NCBI GenBank assembly: GCA_963457665.1
Contig: OY735206.1
Location: 54,042,984-54,106,983 of the forward strand
Reading direction: 5' to 3'
Source of the DNA: Thysanoteuthis rhombus
Taxonomy: Eukaryota > Mollusca > Cephalopoda > Oegopsida > Thysanoteuthidae
Length of the DNA: 64,000 bases
In this document: in pieces, positions 11,106 to 22,861 of the stretch
Position numbering within the stretch: position 1 is the stretch's first letter
Layout of the letters: the number at the start of each line of letters is the position of its first letter
Notes under the pieces: generated by a model
What the model was told of the DNA's origin: nothing
The model's input: the letters and a program-made list of their open reading frames with translations, nothing else
Database searches by the model: none
Made by a program: the position numbers and the translations under genes

Positions 11106-11636
11106 ATTTGAGCATCGTGACCAATCCGAATCTTGTACGAACGTGGAATTTGGGAAAACCCGTTAGTGACTATTTCAAAAGAGAAAATGGAAACTAAGTG
11201 TTAGTTGAAGTATTTTAAAATAATGTTTTTGTTGTCAAATTTTGCTGAACTTTTGTGAAGAGCATTGTATATACAAACACCGTGGCTTTGGGTAACGTTT
11301 ATCCGGGATAAACTTTTTTTTTTGCCATGGTAACACAACGCTTATAAAACGTAATAAATTATCCATTGTGGAAGTCTTTCTCTCCGGAATTCGTACTTCA
11401 CAAAACAATGCAGTCGAGAATATTGTGAGTCTAATTGTCCGGCCTCTCCACAGCCAAACATGAACCGGTTAGTATTACGAAGGAAAAGGCTTTGAAATAT
11501 TCGAGAGAGTTCTCCTACGCTGCATAGTTTTATACTTTAGAACTTTCAACTGTTTACTTCACAGATACACAGCTTGCCCCATGCTCAGCTAAAACAGCAC
11601 CATTCCTCCTAAACACATAACAATTCTACAGATTTC

Positions 11637-11669
11637 TCTTTCTTTCTTTCTTTTTTCCTTCCTTTCTTC

Positions 11670-11700
<31 letters not shown>

Positions 11701-11702
11701 TT
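11637..11702 (+). repeat. (CTTT)n microsatellite
   Basis: About 66 bp of CTTT repeats with a few CCTT variants. The flanks are T-rich. Confidence 0.95.
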
Positions 11703-12109
11703 CAGGTTTATTCTTTACTCTTTCAGACCATTTTCTTCATACAATATAAATGCCTCGTCTACCGACCTCCTCGTCTACTGGTCTATATTCCTATCTTTTA
11801 GAAAATAAGACTCACCCAACTCTTATACATACTTATCCTTCAAAATAAATCGTTGTAAGCCGAGCCAGCTGTACGCAAGTGAGGAAGTTTTTTTATTTTT
11901 GTTTTTGTTTTTGTTTTTTTAATATATGCAAATTAATTCTTTGGAGTGTCGGGTTTGCTTTTTGCGTTCGGACGAAACTCTCTTTGATGTCTGTCTGCAC
12001 GCTTCGCTTCCGATGGGCCGTCAGATCATCACGCCCGAGCTAATCCATACAACCACCCTCAGCGGCATGGAGAGATTTTACGCCTGCCTACACTTACTCT
12101 GTAGGTAAT

Positions 12110-13640
12110 TTTCATCAAGTCGAAACTATATATAGACATTTGGTTCTTACGATCCAGAATAGCCATATTTTTTTTTTTTTTTTCATATGAGTCTTTCGAG
12201 AGAAGGCGAGAGAGGATAGACTGGGTGGAGATGTTTGCACGGCAAGATGAAGAATTAGTTTCGCTTCACTGCGTATTTAACCAAATAAAAGTGTGTCACT
12301 TGTAGTTTCGACCACACACACAAATACGTACACATAAACACGCAGTCTGTGTATATGAGCGCGTGTAGGTATATCTATGCATGTGTGTGTATGAATGTGT
12401 GTGTGGGGGTATGTGTGCGTATCCATGCACATGCATATGCATATTCACAATAGTTTGGATGAACAGGAGTTGGTAATGGTTCATGTGCTTTTGTAAGTGT
12501 ATATATATATATATATATGCTTGTATGTATATTTGATCATATCTGTAGCTTTATACATTTCTGTATACATTTAAGATAGATAGATAGATAGATACGAACG
12601 ATGTCAGATAATTGTTTTAGTATACAAATCCCAAACGTACATGAATCCGTACAAATTCATTGACAACTCCTTGGCGACGATGATTATTGCCAGTTATTCG
12701 TGAGAGCATTTAAATTGCAGAGTCTGTACTCTCTGAAAAAGTAGACTTTCATGAATATTAAATTTCTTTCAGGATGGGTGAGGTCAATTTCAGGAAATAA
12801 ATTCAATAAGGACAACTTTTTCGAGCCCAAATGTTATATTTCCGGAAAATAAATACCCTTCTTTTGTAAATGTCCTTGTAGCCGAATGGGGTGGTAGGGG
12901 CGATTTAAAATCTTCCCTGGAACCCCAATGGAGGGTGGCCTCCAAAAGCCTTATCAGTAGTAGTTCACCTACTGCAATGATTATGCAATAATAAAACTCA
13001 CTAAATATTCGAGGGAAACCTCAAGGAACCAAACCCCAGGGCCCTCAAATCTAAACCTCCTGCTTATAATTAGCTGGGAATGAGTTGAGCTATATTTTGG
13101 CTTCACATAAATACATCCATTGACGTTATTTACCAAGGACTATTTTCTCATAATGTTTTCAAACTTGAAACTAATGTAACAATACTTGTGTGTTAGTGTG
13201 GCAAAATAGGATGCTGTTAAGAAACCAGTTAGGTACAAGGGGCAAAAATGGCAAAATCTCTTTAGATGAATTTGACAGCTCAAAAGGATGGGTTCGTCAT
13301 AAATAGCAGCGTTTAATCCACTCTCATAGAGTCGGAGAGATTTTGTGCGACCAGACCAGTATTCATCAGAGAGGATGAAAACAAAGCAAGTGCTTGCTGA
13401 CTGTGGGAAAGAAAAGACTTATAATTCTTAGTTTGTAGTCGCAGAATACCAGTCGACAGACGAGAAGAAAGAACAAAGAAATTTTAGTTAGTTGTCACAA
13501 ATTGTACAAATTTGACAGAAAGTCTTGGCCAAAAGAAAAAATTGAGACTTTGAAATATGCAGATACTTTTGCAGCGAAATATGCTGATTTCAAGTTCCAG
13601 ATTGAGACGCGATGAGAATGAACAAGATGCTTTTTCTACA
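12110..13640. other. AT-rich DNA with short microsatellites only
   Basis: Contains a CA/TG-rich alternating stretch (12312-12440), a short (TA)n at 12498-12519 and (GATA)n at 12575-12594. Otherwise I saw no coding frame or element. The 62-codon minus-strand frame at 12296-12484 translates the CA-rich stretch. Confidence 0.55.
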
Positions 13641-13864
13641 CAGTGTGTTTTTGTAGTGTGTATCTAGTATGGGATTTTCCGATTGGCATGAGCTTTATAT
13701 TCGCAGAAGCACATCGTCGTTATCGCACACCTGGGAACTTCAAAGCGTTGCAGTTTATGGGCCCGGCTTCGTTCAACATATGCTTCCGACAGCGAGAGTC
13801 CGTTTTGGCAACAGATGTACATTGTTCTTCTCCCTCTTCACTTCATTGTATCGTCTGTACCCCC

Positions 13865-13866
13865 TT

Positions 13867-13910
<44 letters not shown>

Positions 13911-13915
13911 CTCTG
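13865..13915 (+). repeat. (CT)n microsatellite preceded by poly-C
   Basis: CCCCTTCCCCCCCCC passes into about 40 bp of CT. The upstream 200 bp (13660-13860) is less AT-rich and open in two frames, but no family motif is visible and both frames run into the repeat. Confidence 0.93.
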
Positions 13916-14877
13916 GTTTCTTGAGTTGCATCTGTATTACCTGGAATAGTGATAAGAAACGACCTTTTTCAGTCTTGAGTGAACCATCTTATTGTCGATA
14001 GTCTCCAGATGATCGCTGTACTTCGTTTCCTTTCTTCTCTCTTTTGCCTGTCTCTTATCTGTGCTGGGTTTGCTTGGGATTTTTTTTAATGAATTGTTAA
14101 TATTAACCCTTTTTTTCTTCTTGACTATCCTCATATAATTCATTTTATCTTTTCCACAGCTGATTCTCTTGCCTTCTTTCCTGTGCCCAGTGAAGAGTCT
14201 TGTCGTTTATTTTGTTTTGCTTACTCTCCGATCAGTGGGCCATTTCCTTTTGTCATGTAAATGTTTGCTGATTCATTGAGTTTTACCAAGTGCACTGTTA
14301 TGGCAGCAGTACTATATATGTCGGCTCTCTTTGCTTTCATTTTTCTCCCTTTTTTTTTGTTAACTTGTTTCTTTTATTTTCACTTTTTTTCTGATTTTAT
14401 ACCCACCACGGTAAACTCACTCAGTTGATGGTAGCTTTCTTCTTTTTTTTTCCCTTGCATGTCAGTGATTTGTTTCTCTGTGAATGCAATAGAATTTCTC
14501 TGTATTTTAGAATCGTTAGCTGTGAATCATTTTTTGAATATCATTTATCTCTTACTTCACGAAATAATTAAGTAAAAAGATGATATTTCAAGCGTTTGAT
14601 AATCAAATACGTTTTAAACTAACTTGAACTGTTTTCCATCTTGTGCATATTGTGTTCGACCAATTCTGGATTTCGCTGGGGGTTTTCTGTTAGTACGAAT
14701 AAAGTCTTGGAATAAATTTTCGTTTCTTATCATAAATAACACACAAGAATAGTAACAGATTCTGCGATGAACCGCTTCTGGTTTTCAGTAATGTAAGGTA
14801 CCCAAGCCCAGGAAATCTAATACTGCCCCTCTGGAATTTGATATGCCGATAAACCTCTTGCTGTAGTGGTGTATACT

Positions 14878-14880
<3 letters not shown>

Positions 14881-14967
<87 letters not shown>
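14881..14967 (+). repeat. Compound (TA)n(GA)n microsatellite
   Basis: About 38 bp of TA repeats is followed by about 32 bp of GA repeats and then GACAGA variants. The 96-codon minus-strand frame across it is a Ser/Leu and Tyr/Ile translation of the repeat. Confidence 0.96.
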
Positions 14968-15103
14968 CAGATATATACCATTCGAAATATAAATAAAACC
15001 TCTGATGAAATCAATGATAATAATTTTTTACACCAATAACAGCTTTGATGCATTGAACATTGTAGTCTGTCATACATAATGAAAGAAAGTAGAATTTTAT
15101 ACT

Positions 15104-15200
15104 TCACTGATAAAAATATCTCCTACCTACTATATGAAACAATGGGCTCTTCCCTCCTTTGCAAAAGATTTTCAAAACTACAGATTTTCTTTCATCTGGC
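15104..15200 (+). repeat. SINE-like repeat, family G (partial)
   Basis: CACTGATAAAAATATCTCC, TACCTACTATATGAAACAAT, GGGCTCTTCC and a following TTTCAAAACT block match the 3' half of family G at 24186-24300 and 44150-44290. Confidence 0.45.
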
Positions 15201-15216
15201 CTATCTAAAGAAAAGA

Positions 15217-15255
15217 TGATAAAACTGGCTTCGTTTTCATCGGTTTACCTTTGTC
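15217..15255 (+). repeat. Short duplicated block, also at 16077-16113
   Basis: GATAAAACTGGCTTCGTTTT followed by CATCGGTTTACCTTTGTC recurs almost exactly at 16077-16113. The spacing of about 860 bp and same orientation suggest a dispersed-element fragment or a local duplication. Confidence 0.6.
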
Positions 15256-15834
15256 TCAGAATGAATTAATATTACAAGCAATTCGAAACGAAACTAAAAT
15301 GTTTATATTCAATGTTTATATTGATTATGAATGAGAAAGGAGAGAAGAAACAAAAGTGTATTGATTCATGACAGATTATATTATAGAGTGTCCAAAAAAA
15401 AAAGCTAGCTAGTGCTTAGTCCCTTTTTCTTATTACCCAAACACAGAATTCAAAAACATCTTGGTATTGAAAATCAGCAGCTCAAATGAGTTATTTCAAT
15501 TCTAAGACACCCGTGGTTTCAAAACTTTGGTAGATTAACAATTTTGCTAAACCAAGGATGGTCAAATAACTACAAAGTCAACAAATGAATTTGCCATTAC
15601 TTTAACAACGTTTGATGACGCTCAACTCTCCAATAGATTTTCTAGAGCCTGTTTACTTACAATAATTCTCTAAAGAATTTCAATATTTTATCCTTTGCTT
15701 CAAGTGGTGCATTTATTGCATTATATTGTCCTGTTAAAGTTGAAGTTGGCTTTATTTTCCTCTCTTAGCAAGAACAATCCTCACCTAATTAAGAGGGAAA
15801 AGCTCTCCGCTGTTTATCTATCCACTCACGCTGA

Positions 15835-16045
15835 CTCAAACCGATATACAAAATCAAACACTGTAATTTTAAATTTGAAGTGATAGTTAGTCAGCTCTCT
15901 TGCCAATTAAGCCAAAGTGACTAATCTTCTATATTTATGAATTTATTTATCATATATCCAGTACATAAATTGCAGTAATCATCTTTGGAACATTGGAACA
16001 GAAGTAGGAGTGGAGTTTGACCCTACAGCAGCCAGGCTTGTTATA
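15835..16045 (-). repeat. Composite SINE, family E (copy 1)
   Basis: The high-coordinate end has GACCCTACAGCAGCCAGGCT. Further left are ATGAATTTATTTATC, then a tRNA-like block whose minus strand reads TGGCTTAATTGGCAAGAG (A-box-like), and then an ATTTTG.ATATCGGTTTGAG block. The same order is found at 45850-46465 (minus) and 49393-49610 (plus). The tRNA-like part lies downstream of the GCTGCAGGGTCAAACTCC module. That is unusual for a simple SINE and suggests a dimer or a fusion of two repeats. Confidence 0.6.
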
Positions 16046-16469
16046 CAATATAATGAATTACAATGAATTAATCGAGGTGATAACACTGGCTTCGTTTCCA
16101 TTGGTTTACCTTTGTCGTCTAATATCTCATTCAGTCGTGTTTACGCGGGTGAATGATTGGAAGTCCCGCAGTCAATGGTGTAGATATGCATTTATGTTCA
16201 TTTTAAAAGGGTTATTCCAACATTTGTGATACACAGTCCCATTAGCATTAATGCATTTGCTCAGAGTATTATCAACTTTGTCTTTCTTGATTTCCACTGC
16301 ATTTGATCGGTTTATTCCCCTATTGTCATCAGGTGACATGGAGCATATGAATTAACAACTGTTTCCATTTGCGTCGCTTGGTCAAATTAATTTTTTTAAT
16401 CATATTCTGCTTTATCCAAACCATTTATCATAAATGAAAAAAAAAATAGCCCACCTAGGTCTAAACAAA

Positions 16470-16642
16470 GTAATTCTTTTGGGACCTCATACCCTTATCC
16501 CAACGACCTTTTCCATTTTGAAAACAATCTGTGAAATCTGCTTCATTTGCTGCTTCGTTGCGTTCTTTCTAATCTCATCCATGGTTTGAAACCACTTTAG
16601 TAAAAAGTCGTAGGGAGCCAAATCTGGATAGTATTAGAGGGC
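16470..16642 (-). mobile_element. Mariner-like transposase remnant (C-terminal part)
   Basis: The minus strand carries YYPDLAPYDFLLKWF (codons around 16600-16633), matching the conserved mariner motif YSPDLAPSDFxLF before the last catalytic residue. MDEIRKNATKQQ and FKMEKVVG follow at the positions where mariner has DEIK..S and FE.WKKRW. A stop lies upstream and another follows. TIRs were not found. It is a dead 5'- and 3'-truncated copy. Confidence 0.65.
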
Positions 16643-17009
16643 TGGTAAACCTGATAAACTACCAATCTACAGATTAAACAACGATGGGAAAATAGCCTTG
16701 GTGAATGCGTGCACAATCAGACAATAAAATATGTTTTGCAAAAAAAAAAAACTGCATGAGACGTAGGGAATGACTCGCTTTTATCATATTGAATGCTACG
16801 GTCACTCAGTACACCTTCACTCAATGACGTCTTACAGCTATCTGAGTAACACAGCAGGAGTATTTCTGTTCACGCATGTGGATTAAAGTTCCCTCTAGTT
16901 GATAGCCAAATTGCCAAGTTACATCAGAACTGCGCAACCAGTTTTCGGCATATGCGAAATGGCTCTATAATTTCCATAAAGACATCGTATCTATGTATGT
17001 AAAAGGAAG

Positions 17010-17426
17010 GAAAAAAGCACTGCGTGAGCATAAATCCAATCAAAACTTCATGCATGGATACGCAATGTATACTGGAGATAATCATGCTTAACATCATGCG
17101 GAGGGATCACAAGACAACGCAGTATATTAGAGAAAATAAAAACAGGTTTCAGTGATATCATAGAAACTTTAATGACAATGGACTGGCTATGTTGCAAGAA
17201 TGTCAGACTACTGCCGAACATTATGACTCACAACGTGGATCCCCTGAGATCATATGCAAAATTGTAGCCAGCAAAAATTCAAATGGTCTGACGAACTGGA
17301 CAAGTTCAGAAAGTACTGGCTTCGTGATGTCTACTATCGAGAGATCTTTCTAATCTTGGGGGTGGTCTATATCCAAATATCCAACGACGGATGTTAGAAT
17401 GATGATGATGATGATGATGATGATGA
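17010..17426 (+). mobile_element. LINE 3' end, family L1F, copy 2
   Basis: It aligns along its length with the better copy at 19299-19727. Shared blocks include CAGTATATTAGAG, GATATCATAGAA, TGGCTATGTTGCAAGAATG, GACTCACAACGTGGATCCCC, GACAAGTTCAGAAAGTACTG, TATATCCAA and CCAACGACGGA. The frame is broken by indels. It ends in (GAT)n at 17397-17425, the family's 3' tail. It is older than the 19.3-kb copy. Confidence 0.85.
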
Positions 17427-17436
17427 AAACAGTTTG

Positions 17437-17509
17437 CACACACGCATGTGTGCATGTATATGTGTGCACACGTGCACATGCGCGCTCATGTTTGCGCGTG
17501 TGTGTTCAA
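17437..17509. repeat. Alternating purine-pyrimidine (TG/CA) stretch
   Basis: About 70 bp alternate purine and pyrimidine almost perfectly (for example CACACGTGCACATGCGCGCT), directly after the LINE (GAT)n tail. Such sequences can form Z-DNA. This is likely decayed (CA)n. Confidence 0.75.
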
Positions 17510-18290
17510 ATCCACCATCAATTGCTGTTAACTAAACCGCCCGCCGTAACGAAATCTTAAAAAGCGCCCAAAGGAATTCAAAAGGCTGCATTAAATTCTA
17601 ATGTATTATCAGTTAACGTCCATGTTATTGAATCAAAAGTGTCCTCTTTGGCACACTTTCTAAAATCCAAAATCCATCCAATAAATACTAGAGGTTCCAT
17701 CAAATTTCAACGAACTCGGTGTAAACATATTTCATTGCACCCTCTAACGCAAGTGATTCTTAATTTAGATCAATCATATCGTACTGAAATTTTCAGTTGC
17801 AACTTCAAAGTCATATAAACGACGATTTTATACCCCGTTTTAAAGATCAATACTTAAACATGGTTTGGAAATGTAATATATACAACAGCAGCTTCTCGAT
17901 CGTAAAAGCAATTGACGAATAAACATTGATTAAACTTTTGTCTTTTTGAGTATTTTATATTGATCGTCTATTAAAATCATTATTCAGGCTTCAGAATTGG
18001 CTATTTCTGTAGCCAATAACTGCAGGAAATCTTTTTAGAAAATAATTAGTCCTATAGAGTAATTCTTTACAAATTGTGATAAGTTCATCTTCCATCTCAT
18101 TTTTGTTACTTTCTATTGTAACATTCAGGTCATTTTACATCCCACTGCAATAAAAAGCAACGAGAATAATGCAAGAAATAAAATAGTCAGAATTAATAAT
18201 AAAATGACTCAATCTAAAATTTATCTTTAGTTTGAAATAACGAGTAAATAAGGTTAGTAGTGGCCAGCCTTAAAGATAATTTCAAAATTA
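17510..18290. other. AT-rich DNA with no supported feature
   Basis: About 780 bp, with no element, long simple repeat or coding frame recognised on either strand. Confidence 0.5.
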
Positions 18291-18694
18291 ACAAGATATG
18301 ATTGTGGGATCACTACCCATCATTTCAGATGAAATATCAACGTTGCAAAAAAATAGCCATGGTGAATGTGTTCGTGATCAGGTCACAAAATACCGTGAAA
18401 CACTTTATGATGAATAGCCAACACGATTGTTTGATAAGCCAAAGGTTGGCCAATCATCCGCTGATTATGAGATCAATTTTTTTTATTACGATTATTCTTT
18501 TGTTTCATCTGACCCTATGCTTGTTTGGCTCAATAAGTGATGGCGCTACAATGGCTGCAGAAGAGTCCTGATTTAGAATCGAGGTTCAAATCAAGTTCTT
18601 CTTATTCCTTTCATTTCATTTTATATATATAGTTTTTGTTGGTCTATCTACTTATGTAATGAACTGTGTGATTTCTTCGGTTTCTCTATCTGTA

Positions 18695-18850
18695 ACGATG
18701 GACTTTTCCACTTAAGGTATCAATTTCGCTGACAAGAATGTATACTTACCATTTTGCTGATAAAAAGTATTTCCTATCCGCCATTTTTAAACAATGAACT
18801 CTCTCATACAAAACGAATTTCTTTTCTTTAAAAAACTCATCTAATAGAAT
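18695..18850 (+). repeat. SINE-like repeat, family G (copy)
   Basis: Contains GGACTTTTCCACTTAAGGTA, TCAATTTCGCTGACAA, GATAAAAAGTATTTCCTATC and CAATGAACTCTC in the family G order (compare 24186-24300). It appears to hold a partial internal duplication, because the TACTTACCATTTTGCTGA block occurs before the second half. Confidence 0.5.
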
Positions 18851-19298
18851 CCAAACACAGATAATGCCCGCTTTTCGAACGTTCGATTTTCGCTACTTTT
18901 TCGAGAATAGAAGAAGCATCGAAGAACAGTAGAAGAACAATAGAAAAACAGAAATAGCATTCAGATTTTATTTTGCTACGAGCCATTATAGAAGCAGTGC
19001 ATACTCTTGCCCGTCCTCTTTAACACCCACATGCCTCCCATCATTCTGTCTAAACATACCATCTTCAATATTTGGTGAGGAGTGCGTGCGCCCAAAACAT
19101 TTTCCTATATAAACTAATGGTAATTGCTTTACACTATTTTGCCTTTCGAAATGCTTTTGCTGGAACATTATGAGGGAAACCTGTATATCCGCTATTTTTT
19201 TCTTGGGAATTAAGTAGTCATTATATAAAATTCAATTTGCCATCAGATGAACACCCAACTTATCTTGCGTGTCCATTTCGCTACCCTTCACAAATGAA

Positions 19299-19690
19299 TC
19301 TCATTGAGGTGGAACCTAACCAAGAGACAGATCTGCAAACTGAGAACCATGCAACGTGTACATGAAAGAATTATGCTGGGCCACTCATGGAGAGACTGCA
19401 AGATAGCACAGTACATCTGAGAAAAGACAAGTGTCAGGGACATCATAGAATCCATTAAAAATCTCAAATGGCAGTGGGCTGGCCATGTTGAAAGAATGTC
19501 GGACAACCTATGGACATCACGACTCACGACATGGACCCCCCGAGATCACATGCGCAACCGAGGCCGACAGAATATTAGATGGAGAGACGGGCTAGACAAG
19601 TTTAGGAAGTACTGGCTCCACGACGCCCATGATAGAGAAGTGTGGCAAATCCTGGGGAAGGTTTATATCCAACGATGGACGTTAAAAGAT

Positions 19691-19727
<37 letters not shown>
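19299..19727 (+). mobile_element. LINE 3' end, family L1F, best-preserved copy (RT C-terminal tail)
   Basis: Family L1F is known to encode an endonuclease plus reverse transcriptase that copies its own RNA into the genome. Only the polyprotein C-terminus is present. From about 19309 the plus strand reads TKRQICKLRTMQRV, ERIMLGHSWRDCKIAQYI, then one stop (TGA, probably from CGA). It continues TSVRDIIESIKNLKWQWAGH, TPRDHMRNRGRQNIRWRDGL, DKFRKYWLHDAHDREVW and QRWTLKD-stop at 19693. A (GAT)n tail of about 35 bp follows. With one stop in roughly 130 codons this is the youngest copy. It resembles the C-terminus of RTE/Jockey-like elements. It is 5'-truncated, as expected from incomplete target-primed reverse transcription. 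Confidence 0.9.
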
Positions 19728-19768
19728 TATAAGTAAAGACCCCATCTTTGTACCAACCATCCACTATT

Positions 19769-20015
19769 AGGAACCGTCAATCAAAACTCTCATCAAAACA
19801 ATCAACATAGGTTTGTTCAGTTTGTAAGTCGGTCTAGCTGGCTGGTTATGTATGAATGTCTCACGCATTCAGACCTAGGGAGACGACTGAAAATGTGAAC
19901 ATTTACTCCTTATTATGTCTAGAAAAAACTTTTTTAAAATCCCATCCCAAAATAAGTATTTAGTGGGGCTTCAATTTACAATATAAGTTACTGCTCAATT
20001 GGCTCGTTAGAATGA
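19769..20015 (+). repeat. Dispersed repeat, family B (copy 4, 5' half)
   Basis: Landmarks GGAACCGTCAATC, ATCAACATAGG, AAGTCGGTCTAGCTGGCTGG, ATGTCTCACGCATTCAGACC, TTATGTCTAGAAAAAAC and CAATTTACAATATAAGTTAC appear in family order. The copy stops before the TTGATCATCCC block. Confidence 0.7.
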
Positions 20016-20929
20016 TGCATTAATAAAGAATAAACTTTTCTTTGTAGTCAGGGAAGTTCACTGGCGTTTTAGCCACGTCACAGCATCCGTCTTCGTATTG
20101 CAAATGCGACGCAGCGAGCGATCATACAGCTGGGATAGGAAGTTTCTTCGTTTGCAACGTATTGCCTACACGCATTACATTCAGACTATCACTGGTTTGG
20201 GCTTCATGCAACGAGGCGTCTCGAATTGAAACCGGAAACGTTGCTTTTTGATGGAATGTCCGATTCATCTGAAATGTGGCCATAAATATAAGGTCATAGA
20301 AATCCAAGGAAAATACTTTGATGACTGAATAATGATGCCATGAATATGAATGAAAGATTTTGTCAAAAACGATGAAAACTTTTACATCCACCCAATTGTA
20401 TCCTATTCCAGCAATTTGAACTGATCTTATAGAAATCCTTAAGTTCTGATAAGCATTTCAACTCGATCAAAATTGTGAACCAACGTACTTTGAGAATGAA
20501 TCACGGTACCCACCCCTCGTGATCTCATCTTCAGCAAGAATGTAGTGGACTCCTGTCGGCTAAATGACAAATCGCACTTGAAAGAAAGTCAATTCACTGT
20601 TTGTGAGGAAGAGAAGTTTTGGTTTGCATGAAAAAAAAGGCTCTTCACGCACGATTCGAATACTTTACTTCATGAATATTAATCATCAGTTATGTACAGA
20701 AATACTGTCTATCGCTGGTGGAGGTGAGTGCTTGACTGAGTGCATTGAACTAGCTTTATTTATATTTGTAAATGACAATGAACACATCAGCACCAGGGTA
20801 AATCCTTGAAAGGAAATAGTTACACACAATGAAAAACATGAAGAAAAGGTTCAAGGAATACATAACACACACGCGTTCACACACACGTGCACGAACACTC
20901 ACACTAACACACACACACGTACATACATC

Positions 20930-21025
20930 ATAATCAACGGCCATCACAAGTCAGCTGCTAGACAAAGGCTCTTCCCAGCTTCTCCAGTGCCGATCATGAC
21001 TGCGCTAACCACTGCCTTGTCTTAT
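20930..21025 (-). mobile_element. RTE-type LINE 3' tail
   Basis: CATCATAATCAACGGCCATC, CAAGTCAGCTGCTAGACAAA and GGCTCTTCCCAGCTTCTCC match a widespread invertebrate RTE 3' end as I remember it (TCATCAACGGCC...GCTGGACAAAGGCCTCTCC). Only about 95 bp is present. It is preceded by a (CA)n-rich stretch. It differs in sequence from family L1F. Confidence 0.6.
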
Positions 21026-21194
21026 ATTGGACGCAGTGTTTTGATACTTTTTAAACGTGGAGCAGGCAAATATGCTAAAGCCACACAGTAACAATTAGCA
21101 TTTGATTAATCTGCAAAATTAAAAGAAAATAACAGTCTGCATTACCATTCTATATCTGCTGAGTTTTTAGACCAGTCATTTTTGGTTACTCTCG

Positions 21195-21575
21195 TACAAA
21201 TAGCTGCAAGTCTCCTCAATACTTCAGCACTCTCCTCGGTATTCTTGCTTATTTCAGTAACGCTGTTCCCAGCATAGTTTCAATTCCTCCACGCATTTCA
21301 AATTCTTTCAACCTTTTGGAAAGACTTTTCTGAACTATTCCAAGCACACCGATAATGATAGGTATAACTGACATTTTCATGTTCAATGTGTTGGGTTTCA
21401 TGACAAAAACAGACATTCTTCAATCAATGCTCTCTCTCTTCCAATTTCACGCTGCGGTCATTGGAACAGAGATAGCCACTATATGACGAATCTTTTTCTC
21501 ATTGTTCACGATAACTACATCCAGTCTTCTGAGCTAGATTGGGGTGGTCTGCTTGAATTCAAAAGTCCCATAGAA
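21195..21575 (-). mobile_element. LINE C-terminal fragment, family L2F, copy 1
   Basis: The minus strand encodes LRRLDVVIVNNEKKIRHIVA followed by ISVP, then after a decayed stretch SVIPIIIGVLGIV. The family pattern is RRPD.V..DK......VDVAVP...., then VVPVVIGALGTV, then a final block near ILQKTALLGTARILRKVL. That pattern is known from C-terminal regions of some invertebrate LINE/RT polyproteins. Frameshifts and stops are present. Seven pieces of this family lie in the window and all are on the minus strand. Confidence 0.78.
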
Positions 21576-21599
21576 TCTTACTTTTTTTTTTTTCAATCT

Positions 21600-21715
21600 A
21601 TATTTTCCTTAGATACTCAATCCGGTACTGTACCAAGTGCACCGCGAATGACGGGTACAATTTTCACTCAGATCTTGTTTTTTCAATTGTTGTTAAGATT
21701 CAGGGGTTTCCATTT
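21600..21715 (-). mobile_element. LINE C-terminal fragment, family L2F, copy 2
   Basis: The minus strand reads KIVPVIRGALGTVPD followed by a stop, the core of the VPVVIGALGTV motif. It lies directly next to copy 1. The order relative to copy 1 is not collinear with one element, so it is a separate insertion or a local duplication. Confidence 0.7.
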
Positions 21716-21816
21716 GCATAAAATCCGATTTTATTTGTCTTAAGAGAATCATAAAGAATATCTCAATTGATTTTTTTTTCTGTTTAAAAGTAGACACATT
21801 TAAAATATAAATGTAT

Positions 21817-22372
21817 CAAGCCTAGTTGCTGCATGGTCCAACTCCCCTACTACTTCTAATCCAGCAGTAGATGATGACTGCAATTTTCGTAATATGTATA
21901 TAATAGATAAATTTGTAGATCTATAGGTCTACCATACATGTCTTATGTGTAATAAATCTTTAAAAAATGACTTATCGATCGGAGAAGATCCAATCTTTCT
22001 ATCTTCAATAGTGTCCGAGTTATTAAGCTAAAAAAACACATGACTAACAGGCAGGACCAGGTCGGGTCTTGTCGTTTTTCAGAATCTAAATGAAACTTCG
22101 AAACACCTCTTATCGAATGGTAAAAACTGCATCCTTTAATCTTTAATAGTTTCCGAGATATGGGGCAGTTCTGTGACCAATACATTTGATAAGAGCAGCC
22201 CTGCCTCCTGCTCGGTGCAACAATAAATTTAATAAGATTGACCTCAATTTCTATTCGGTCGCAATAAATCCATGAATACGTAGTGTTTGTCGGTTTGGCT
22301 CAGTTGTCAAAAAAAAAAGCCCCTAGTTAACCATTCGGTTATGATTTCGAATCACGGCAGGAAAACGTTATT
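21817..22372 (+). repeat. Composite SINE, family E (copy 2, interrupted)
   Basis: The first module (CAAGCCTAGTTGCTGCATGG to about 21900) and the tRNA-like module (22285-22372: TTGGCTCAGTTGTCAA as A box, GATTTCGAATCAC as B box) have the order and orientation of 49393-49610. About 350 bp of repeat F sequence (21955-22215) separates them. In the intact copy the modules are about 40 bp apart, so repeat F probably inserted here. Confidence 0.6.
21955..22215 (+). repeat. Repeat F, two tandem diverged units
   Basis: Units around 21955-22030 and 22101-22215 share TTATCGA, ATC.TTCTATCTTCAATAG, TCCGAG.TAT and, in the second, GGGCAGTTCTGTGAC and ACATTTGATAAGAGC. A third unit lies at 22540-22660. The unit is roughly 110 bp where it can be compared. 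Confidence 0.65.
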
Positions 22373-22539
22373 TTTTTTATTTATTTATTTTTTTTTTTTT
22401 ACATATCGGTTTGGTCAGTTCAAATTTGGATTGGAATTTGAAACAATTGCTTTAATGCTCTCTTTACAAAATTTTCTTTGAAATGCGAAATAAAAAAAGT
22501 CATCTCCCAACATTTCTTTTCTTAGATTAACTCTAAAAA

Positions 22540-22662
22540 AACACATTTTATCGAATAGTGAAAACCACATTCTTCTATCTTTAATAGTCTCCGAAATATG
22601 GGACAGTTCCGTGACAAATACATTTGATTAGAGCGCCCCCACTTCTTGCTCAGTTGAAATTA
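22540..22662 (+). repeat. Repeat F, third unit
   Basis: ACACATTTTATCGAATAGTG, TCTATCTTTAATAGTCTCCG, ATATGGGACAGTTCCGTGAC, AAATACATTTGATTAGAGCG and a CTTGCTC end match 22101-22215 closely. The two were probably amplified together. Confidence 0.75.
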
Positions 22663-22861
22663 TCGTTGCACACATTGAGTTTTCACTCCATTCCTCCCCC
22701 TTTTGAATTATCTTCTAGTAATTCTTTTTACTATCATACTTTCCATTAAACGTTCCTTCCCTAGCTAAAATGCCACCCTGATTCCTTCCCCACCTAGGAA
22801 GTTCTTCCTCTGGGGGCCAAGTACTTCCTACTCAAGAATCACTGATTTACACTGAAGATTG

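Noticed and set aside
13669-14001. 110-codon frame in a less AT-rich stretch
   Set aside because: Two overlapping frames are open and both run into the (CT)n repeat. No family motif. Kept only as a note.
20122-20391. 89-codon minus-strand frame in a non-repeat, CpG-containing stretch
   Set aside because: No motif or codon bias convincing enough to call a gene. Could be an old transposon fragment.
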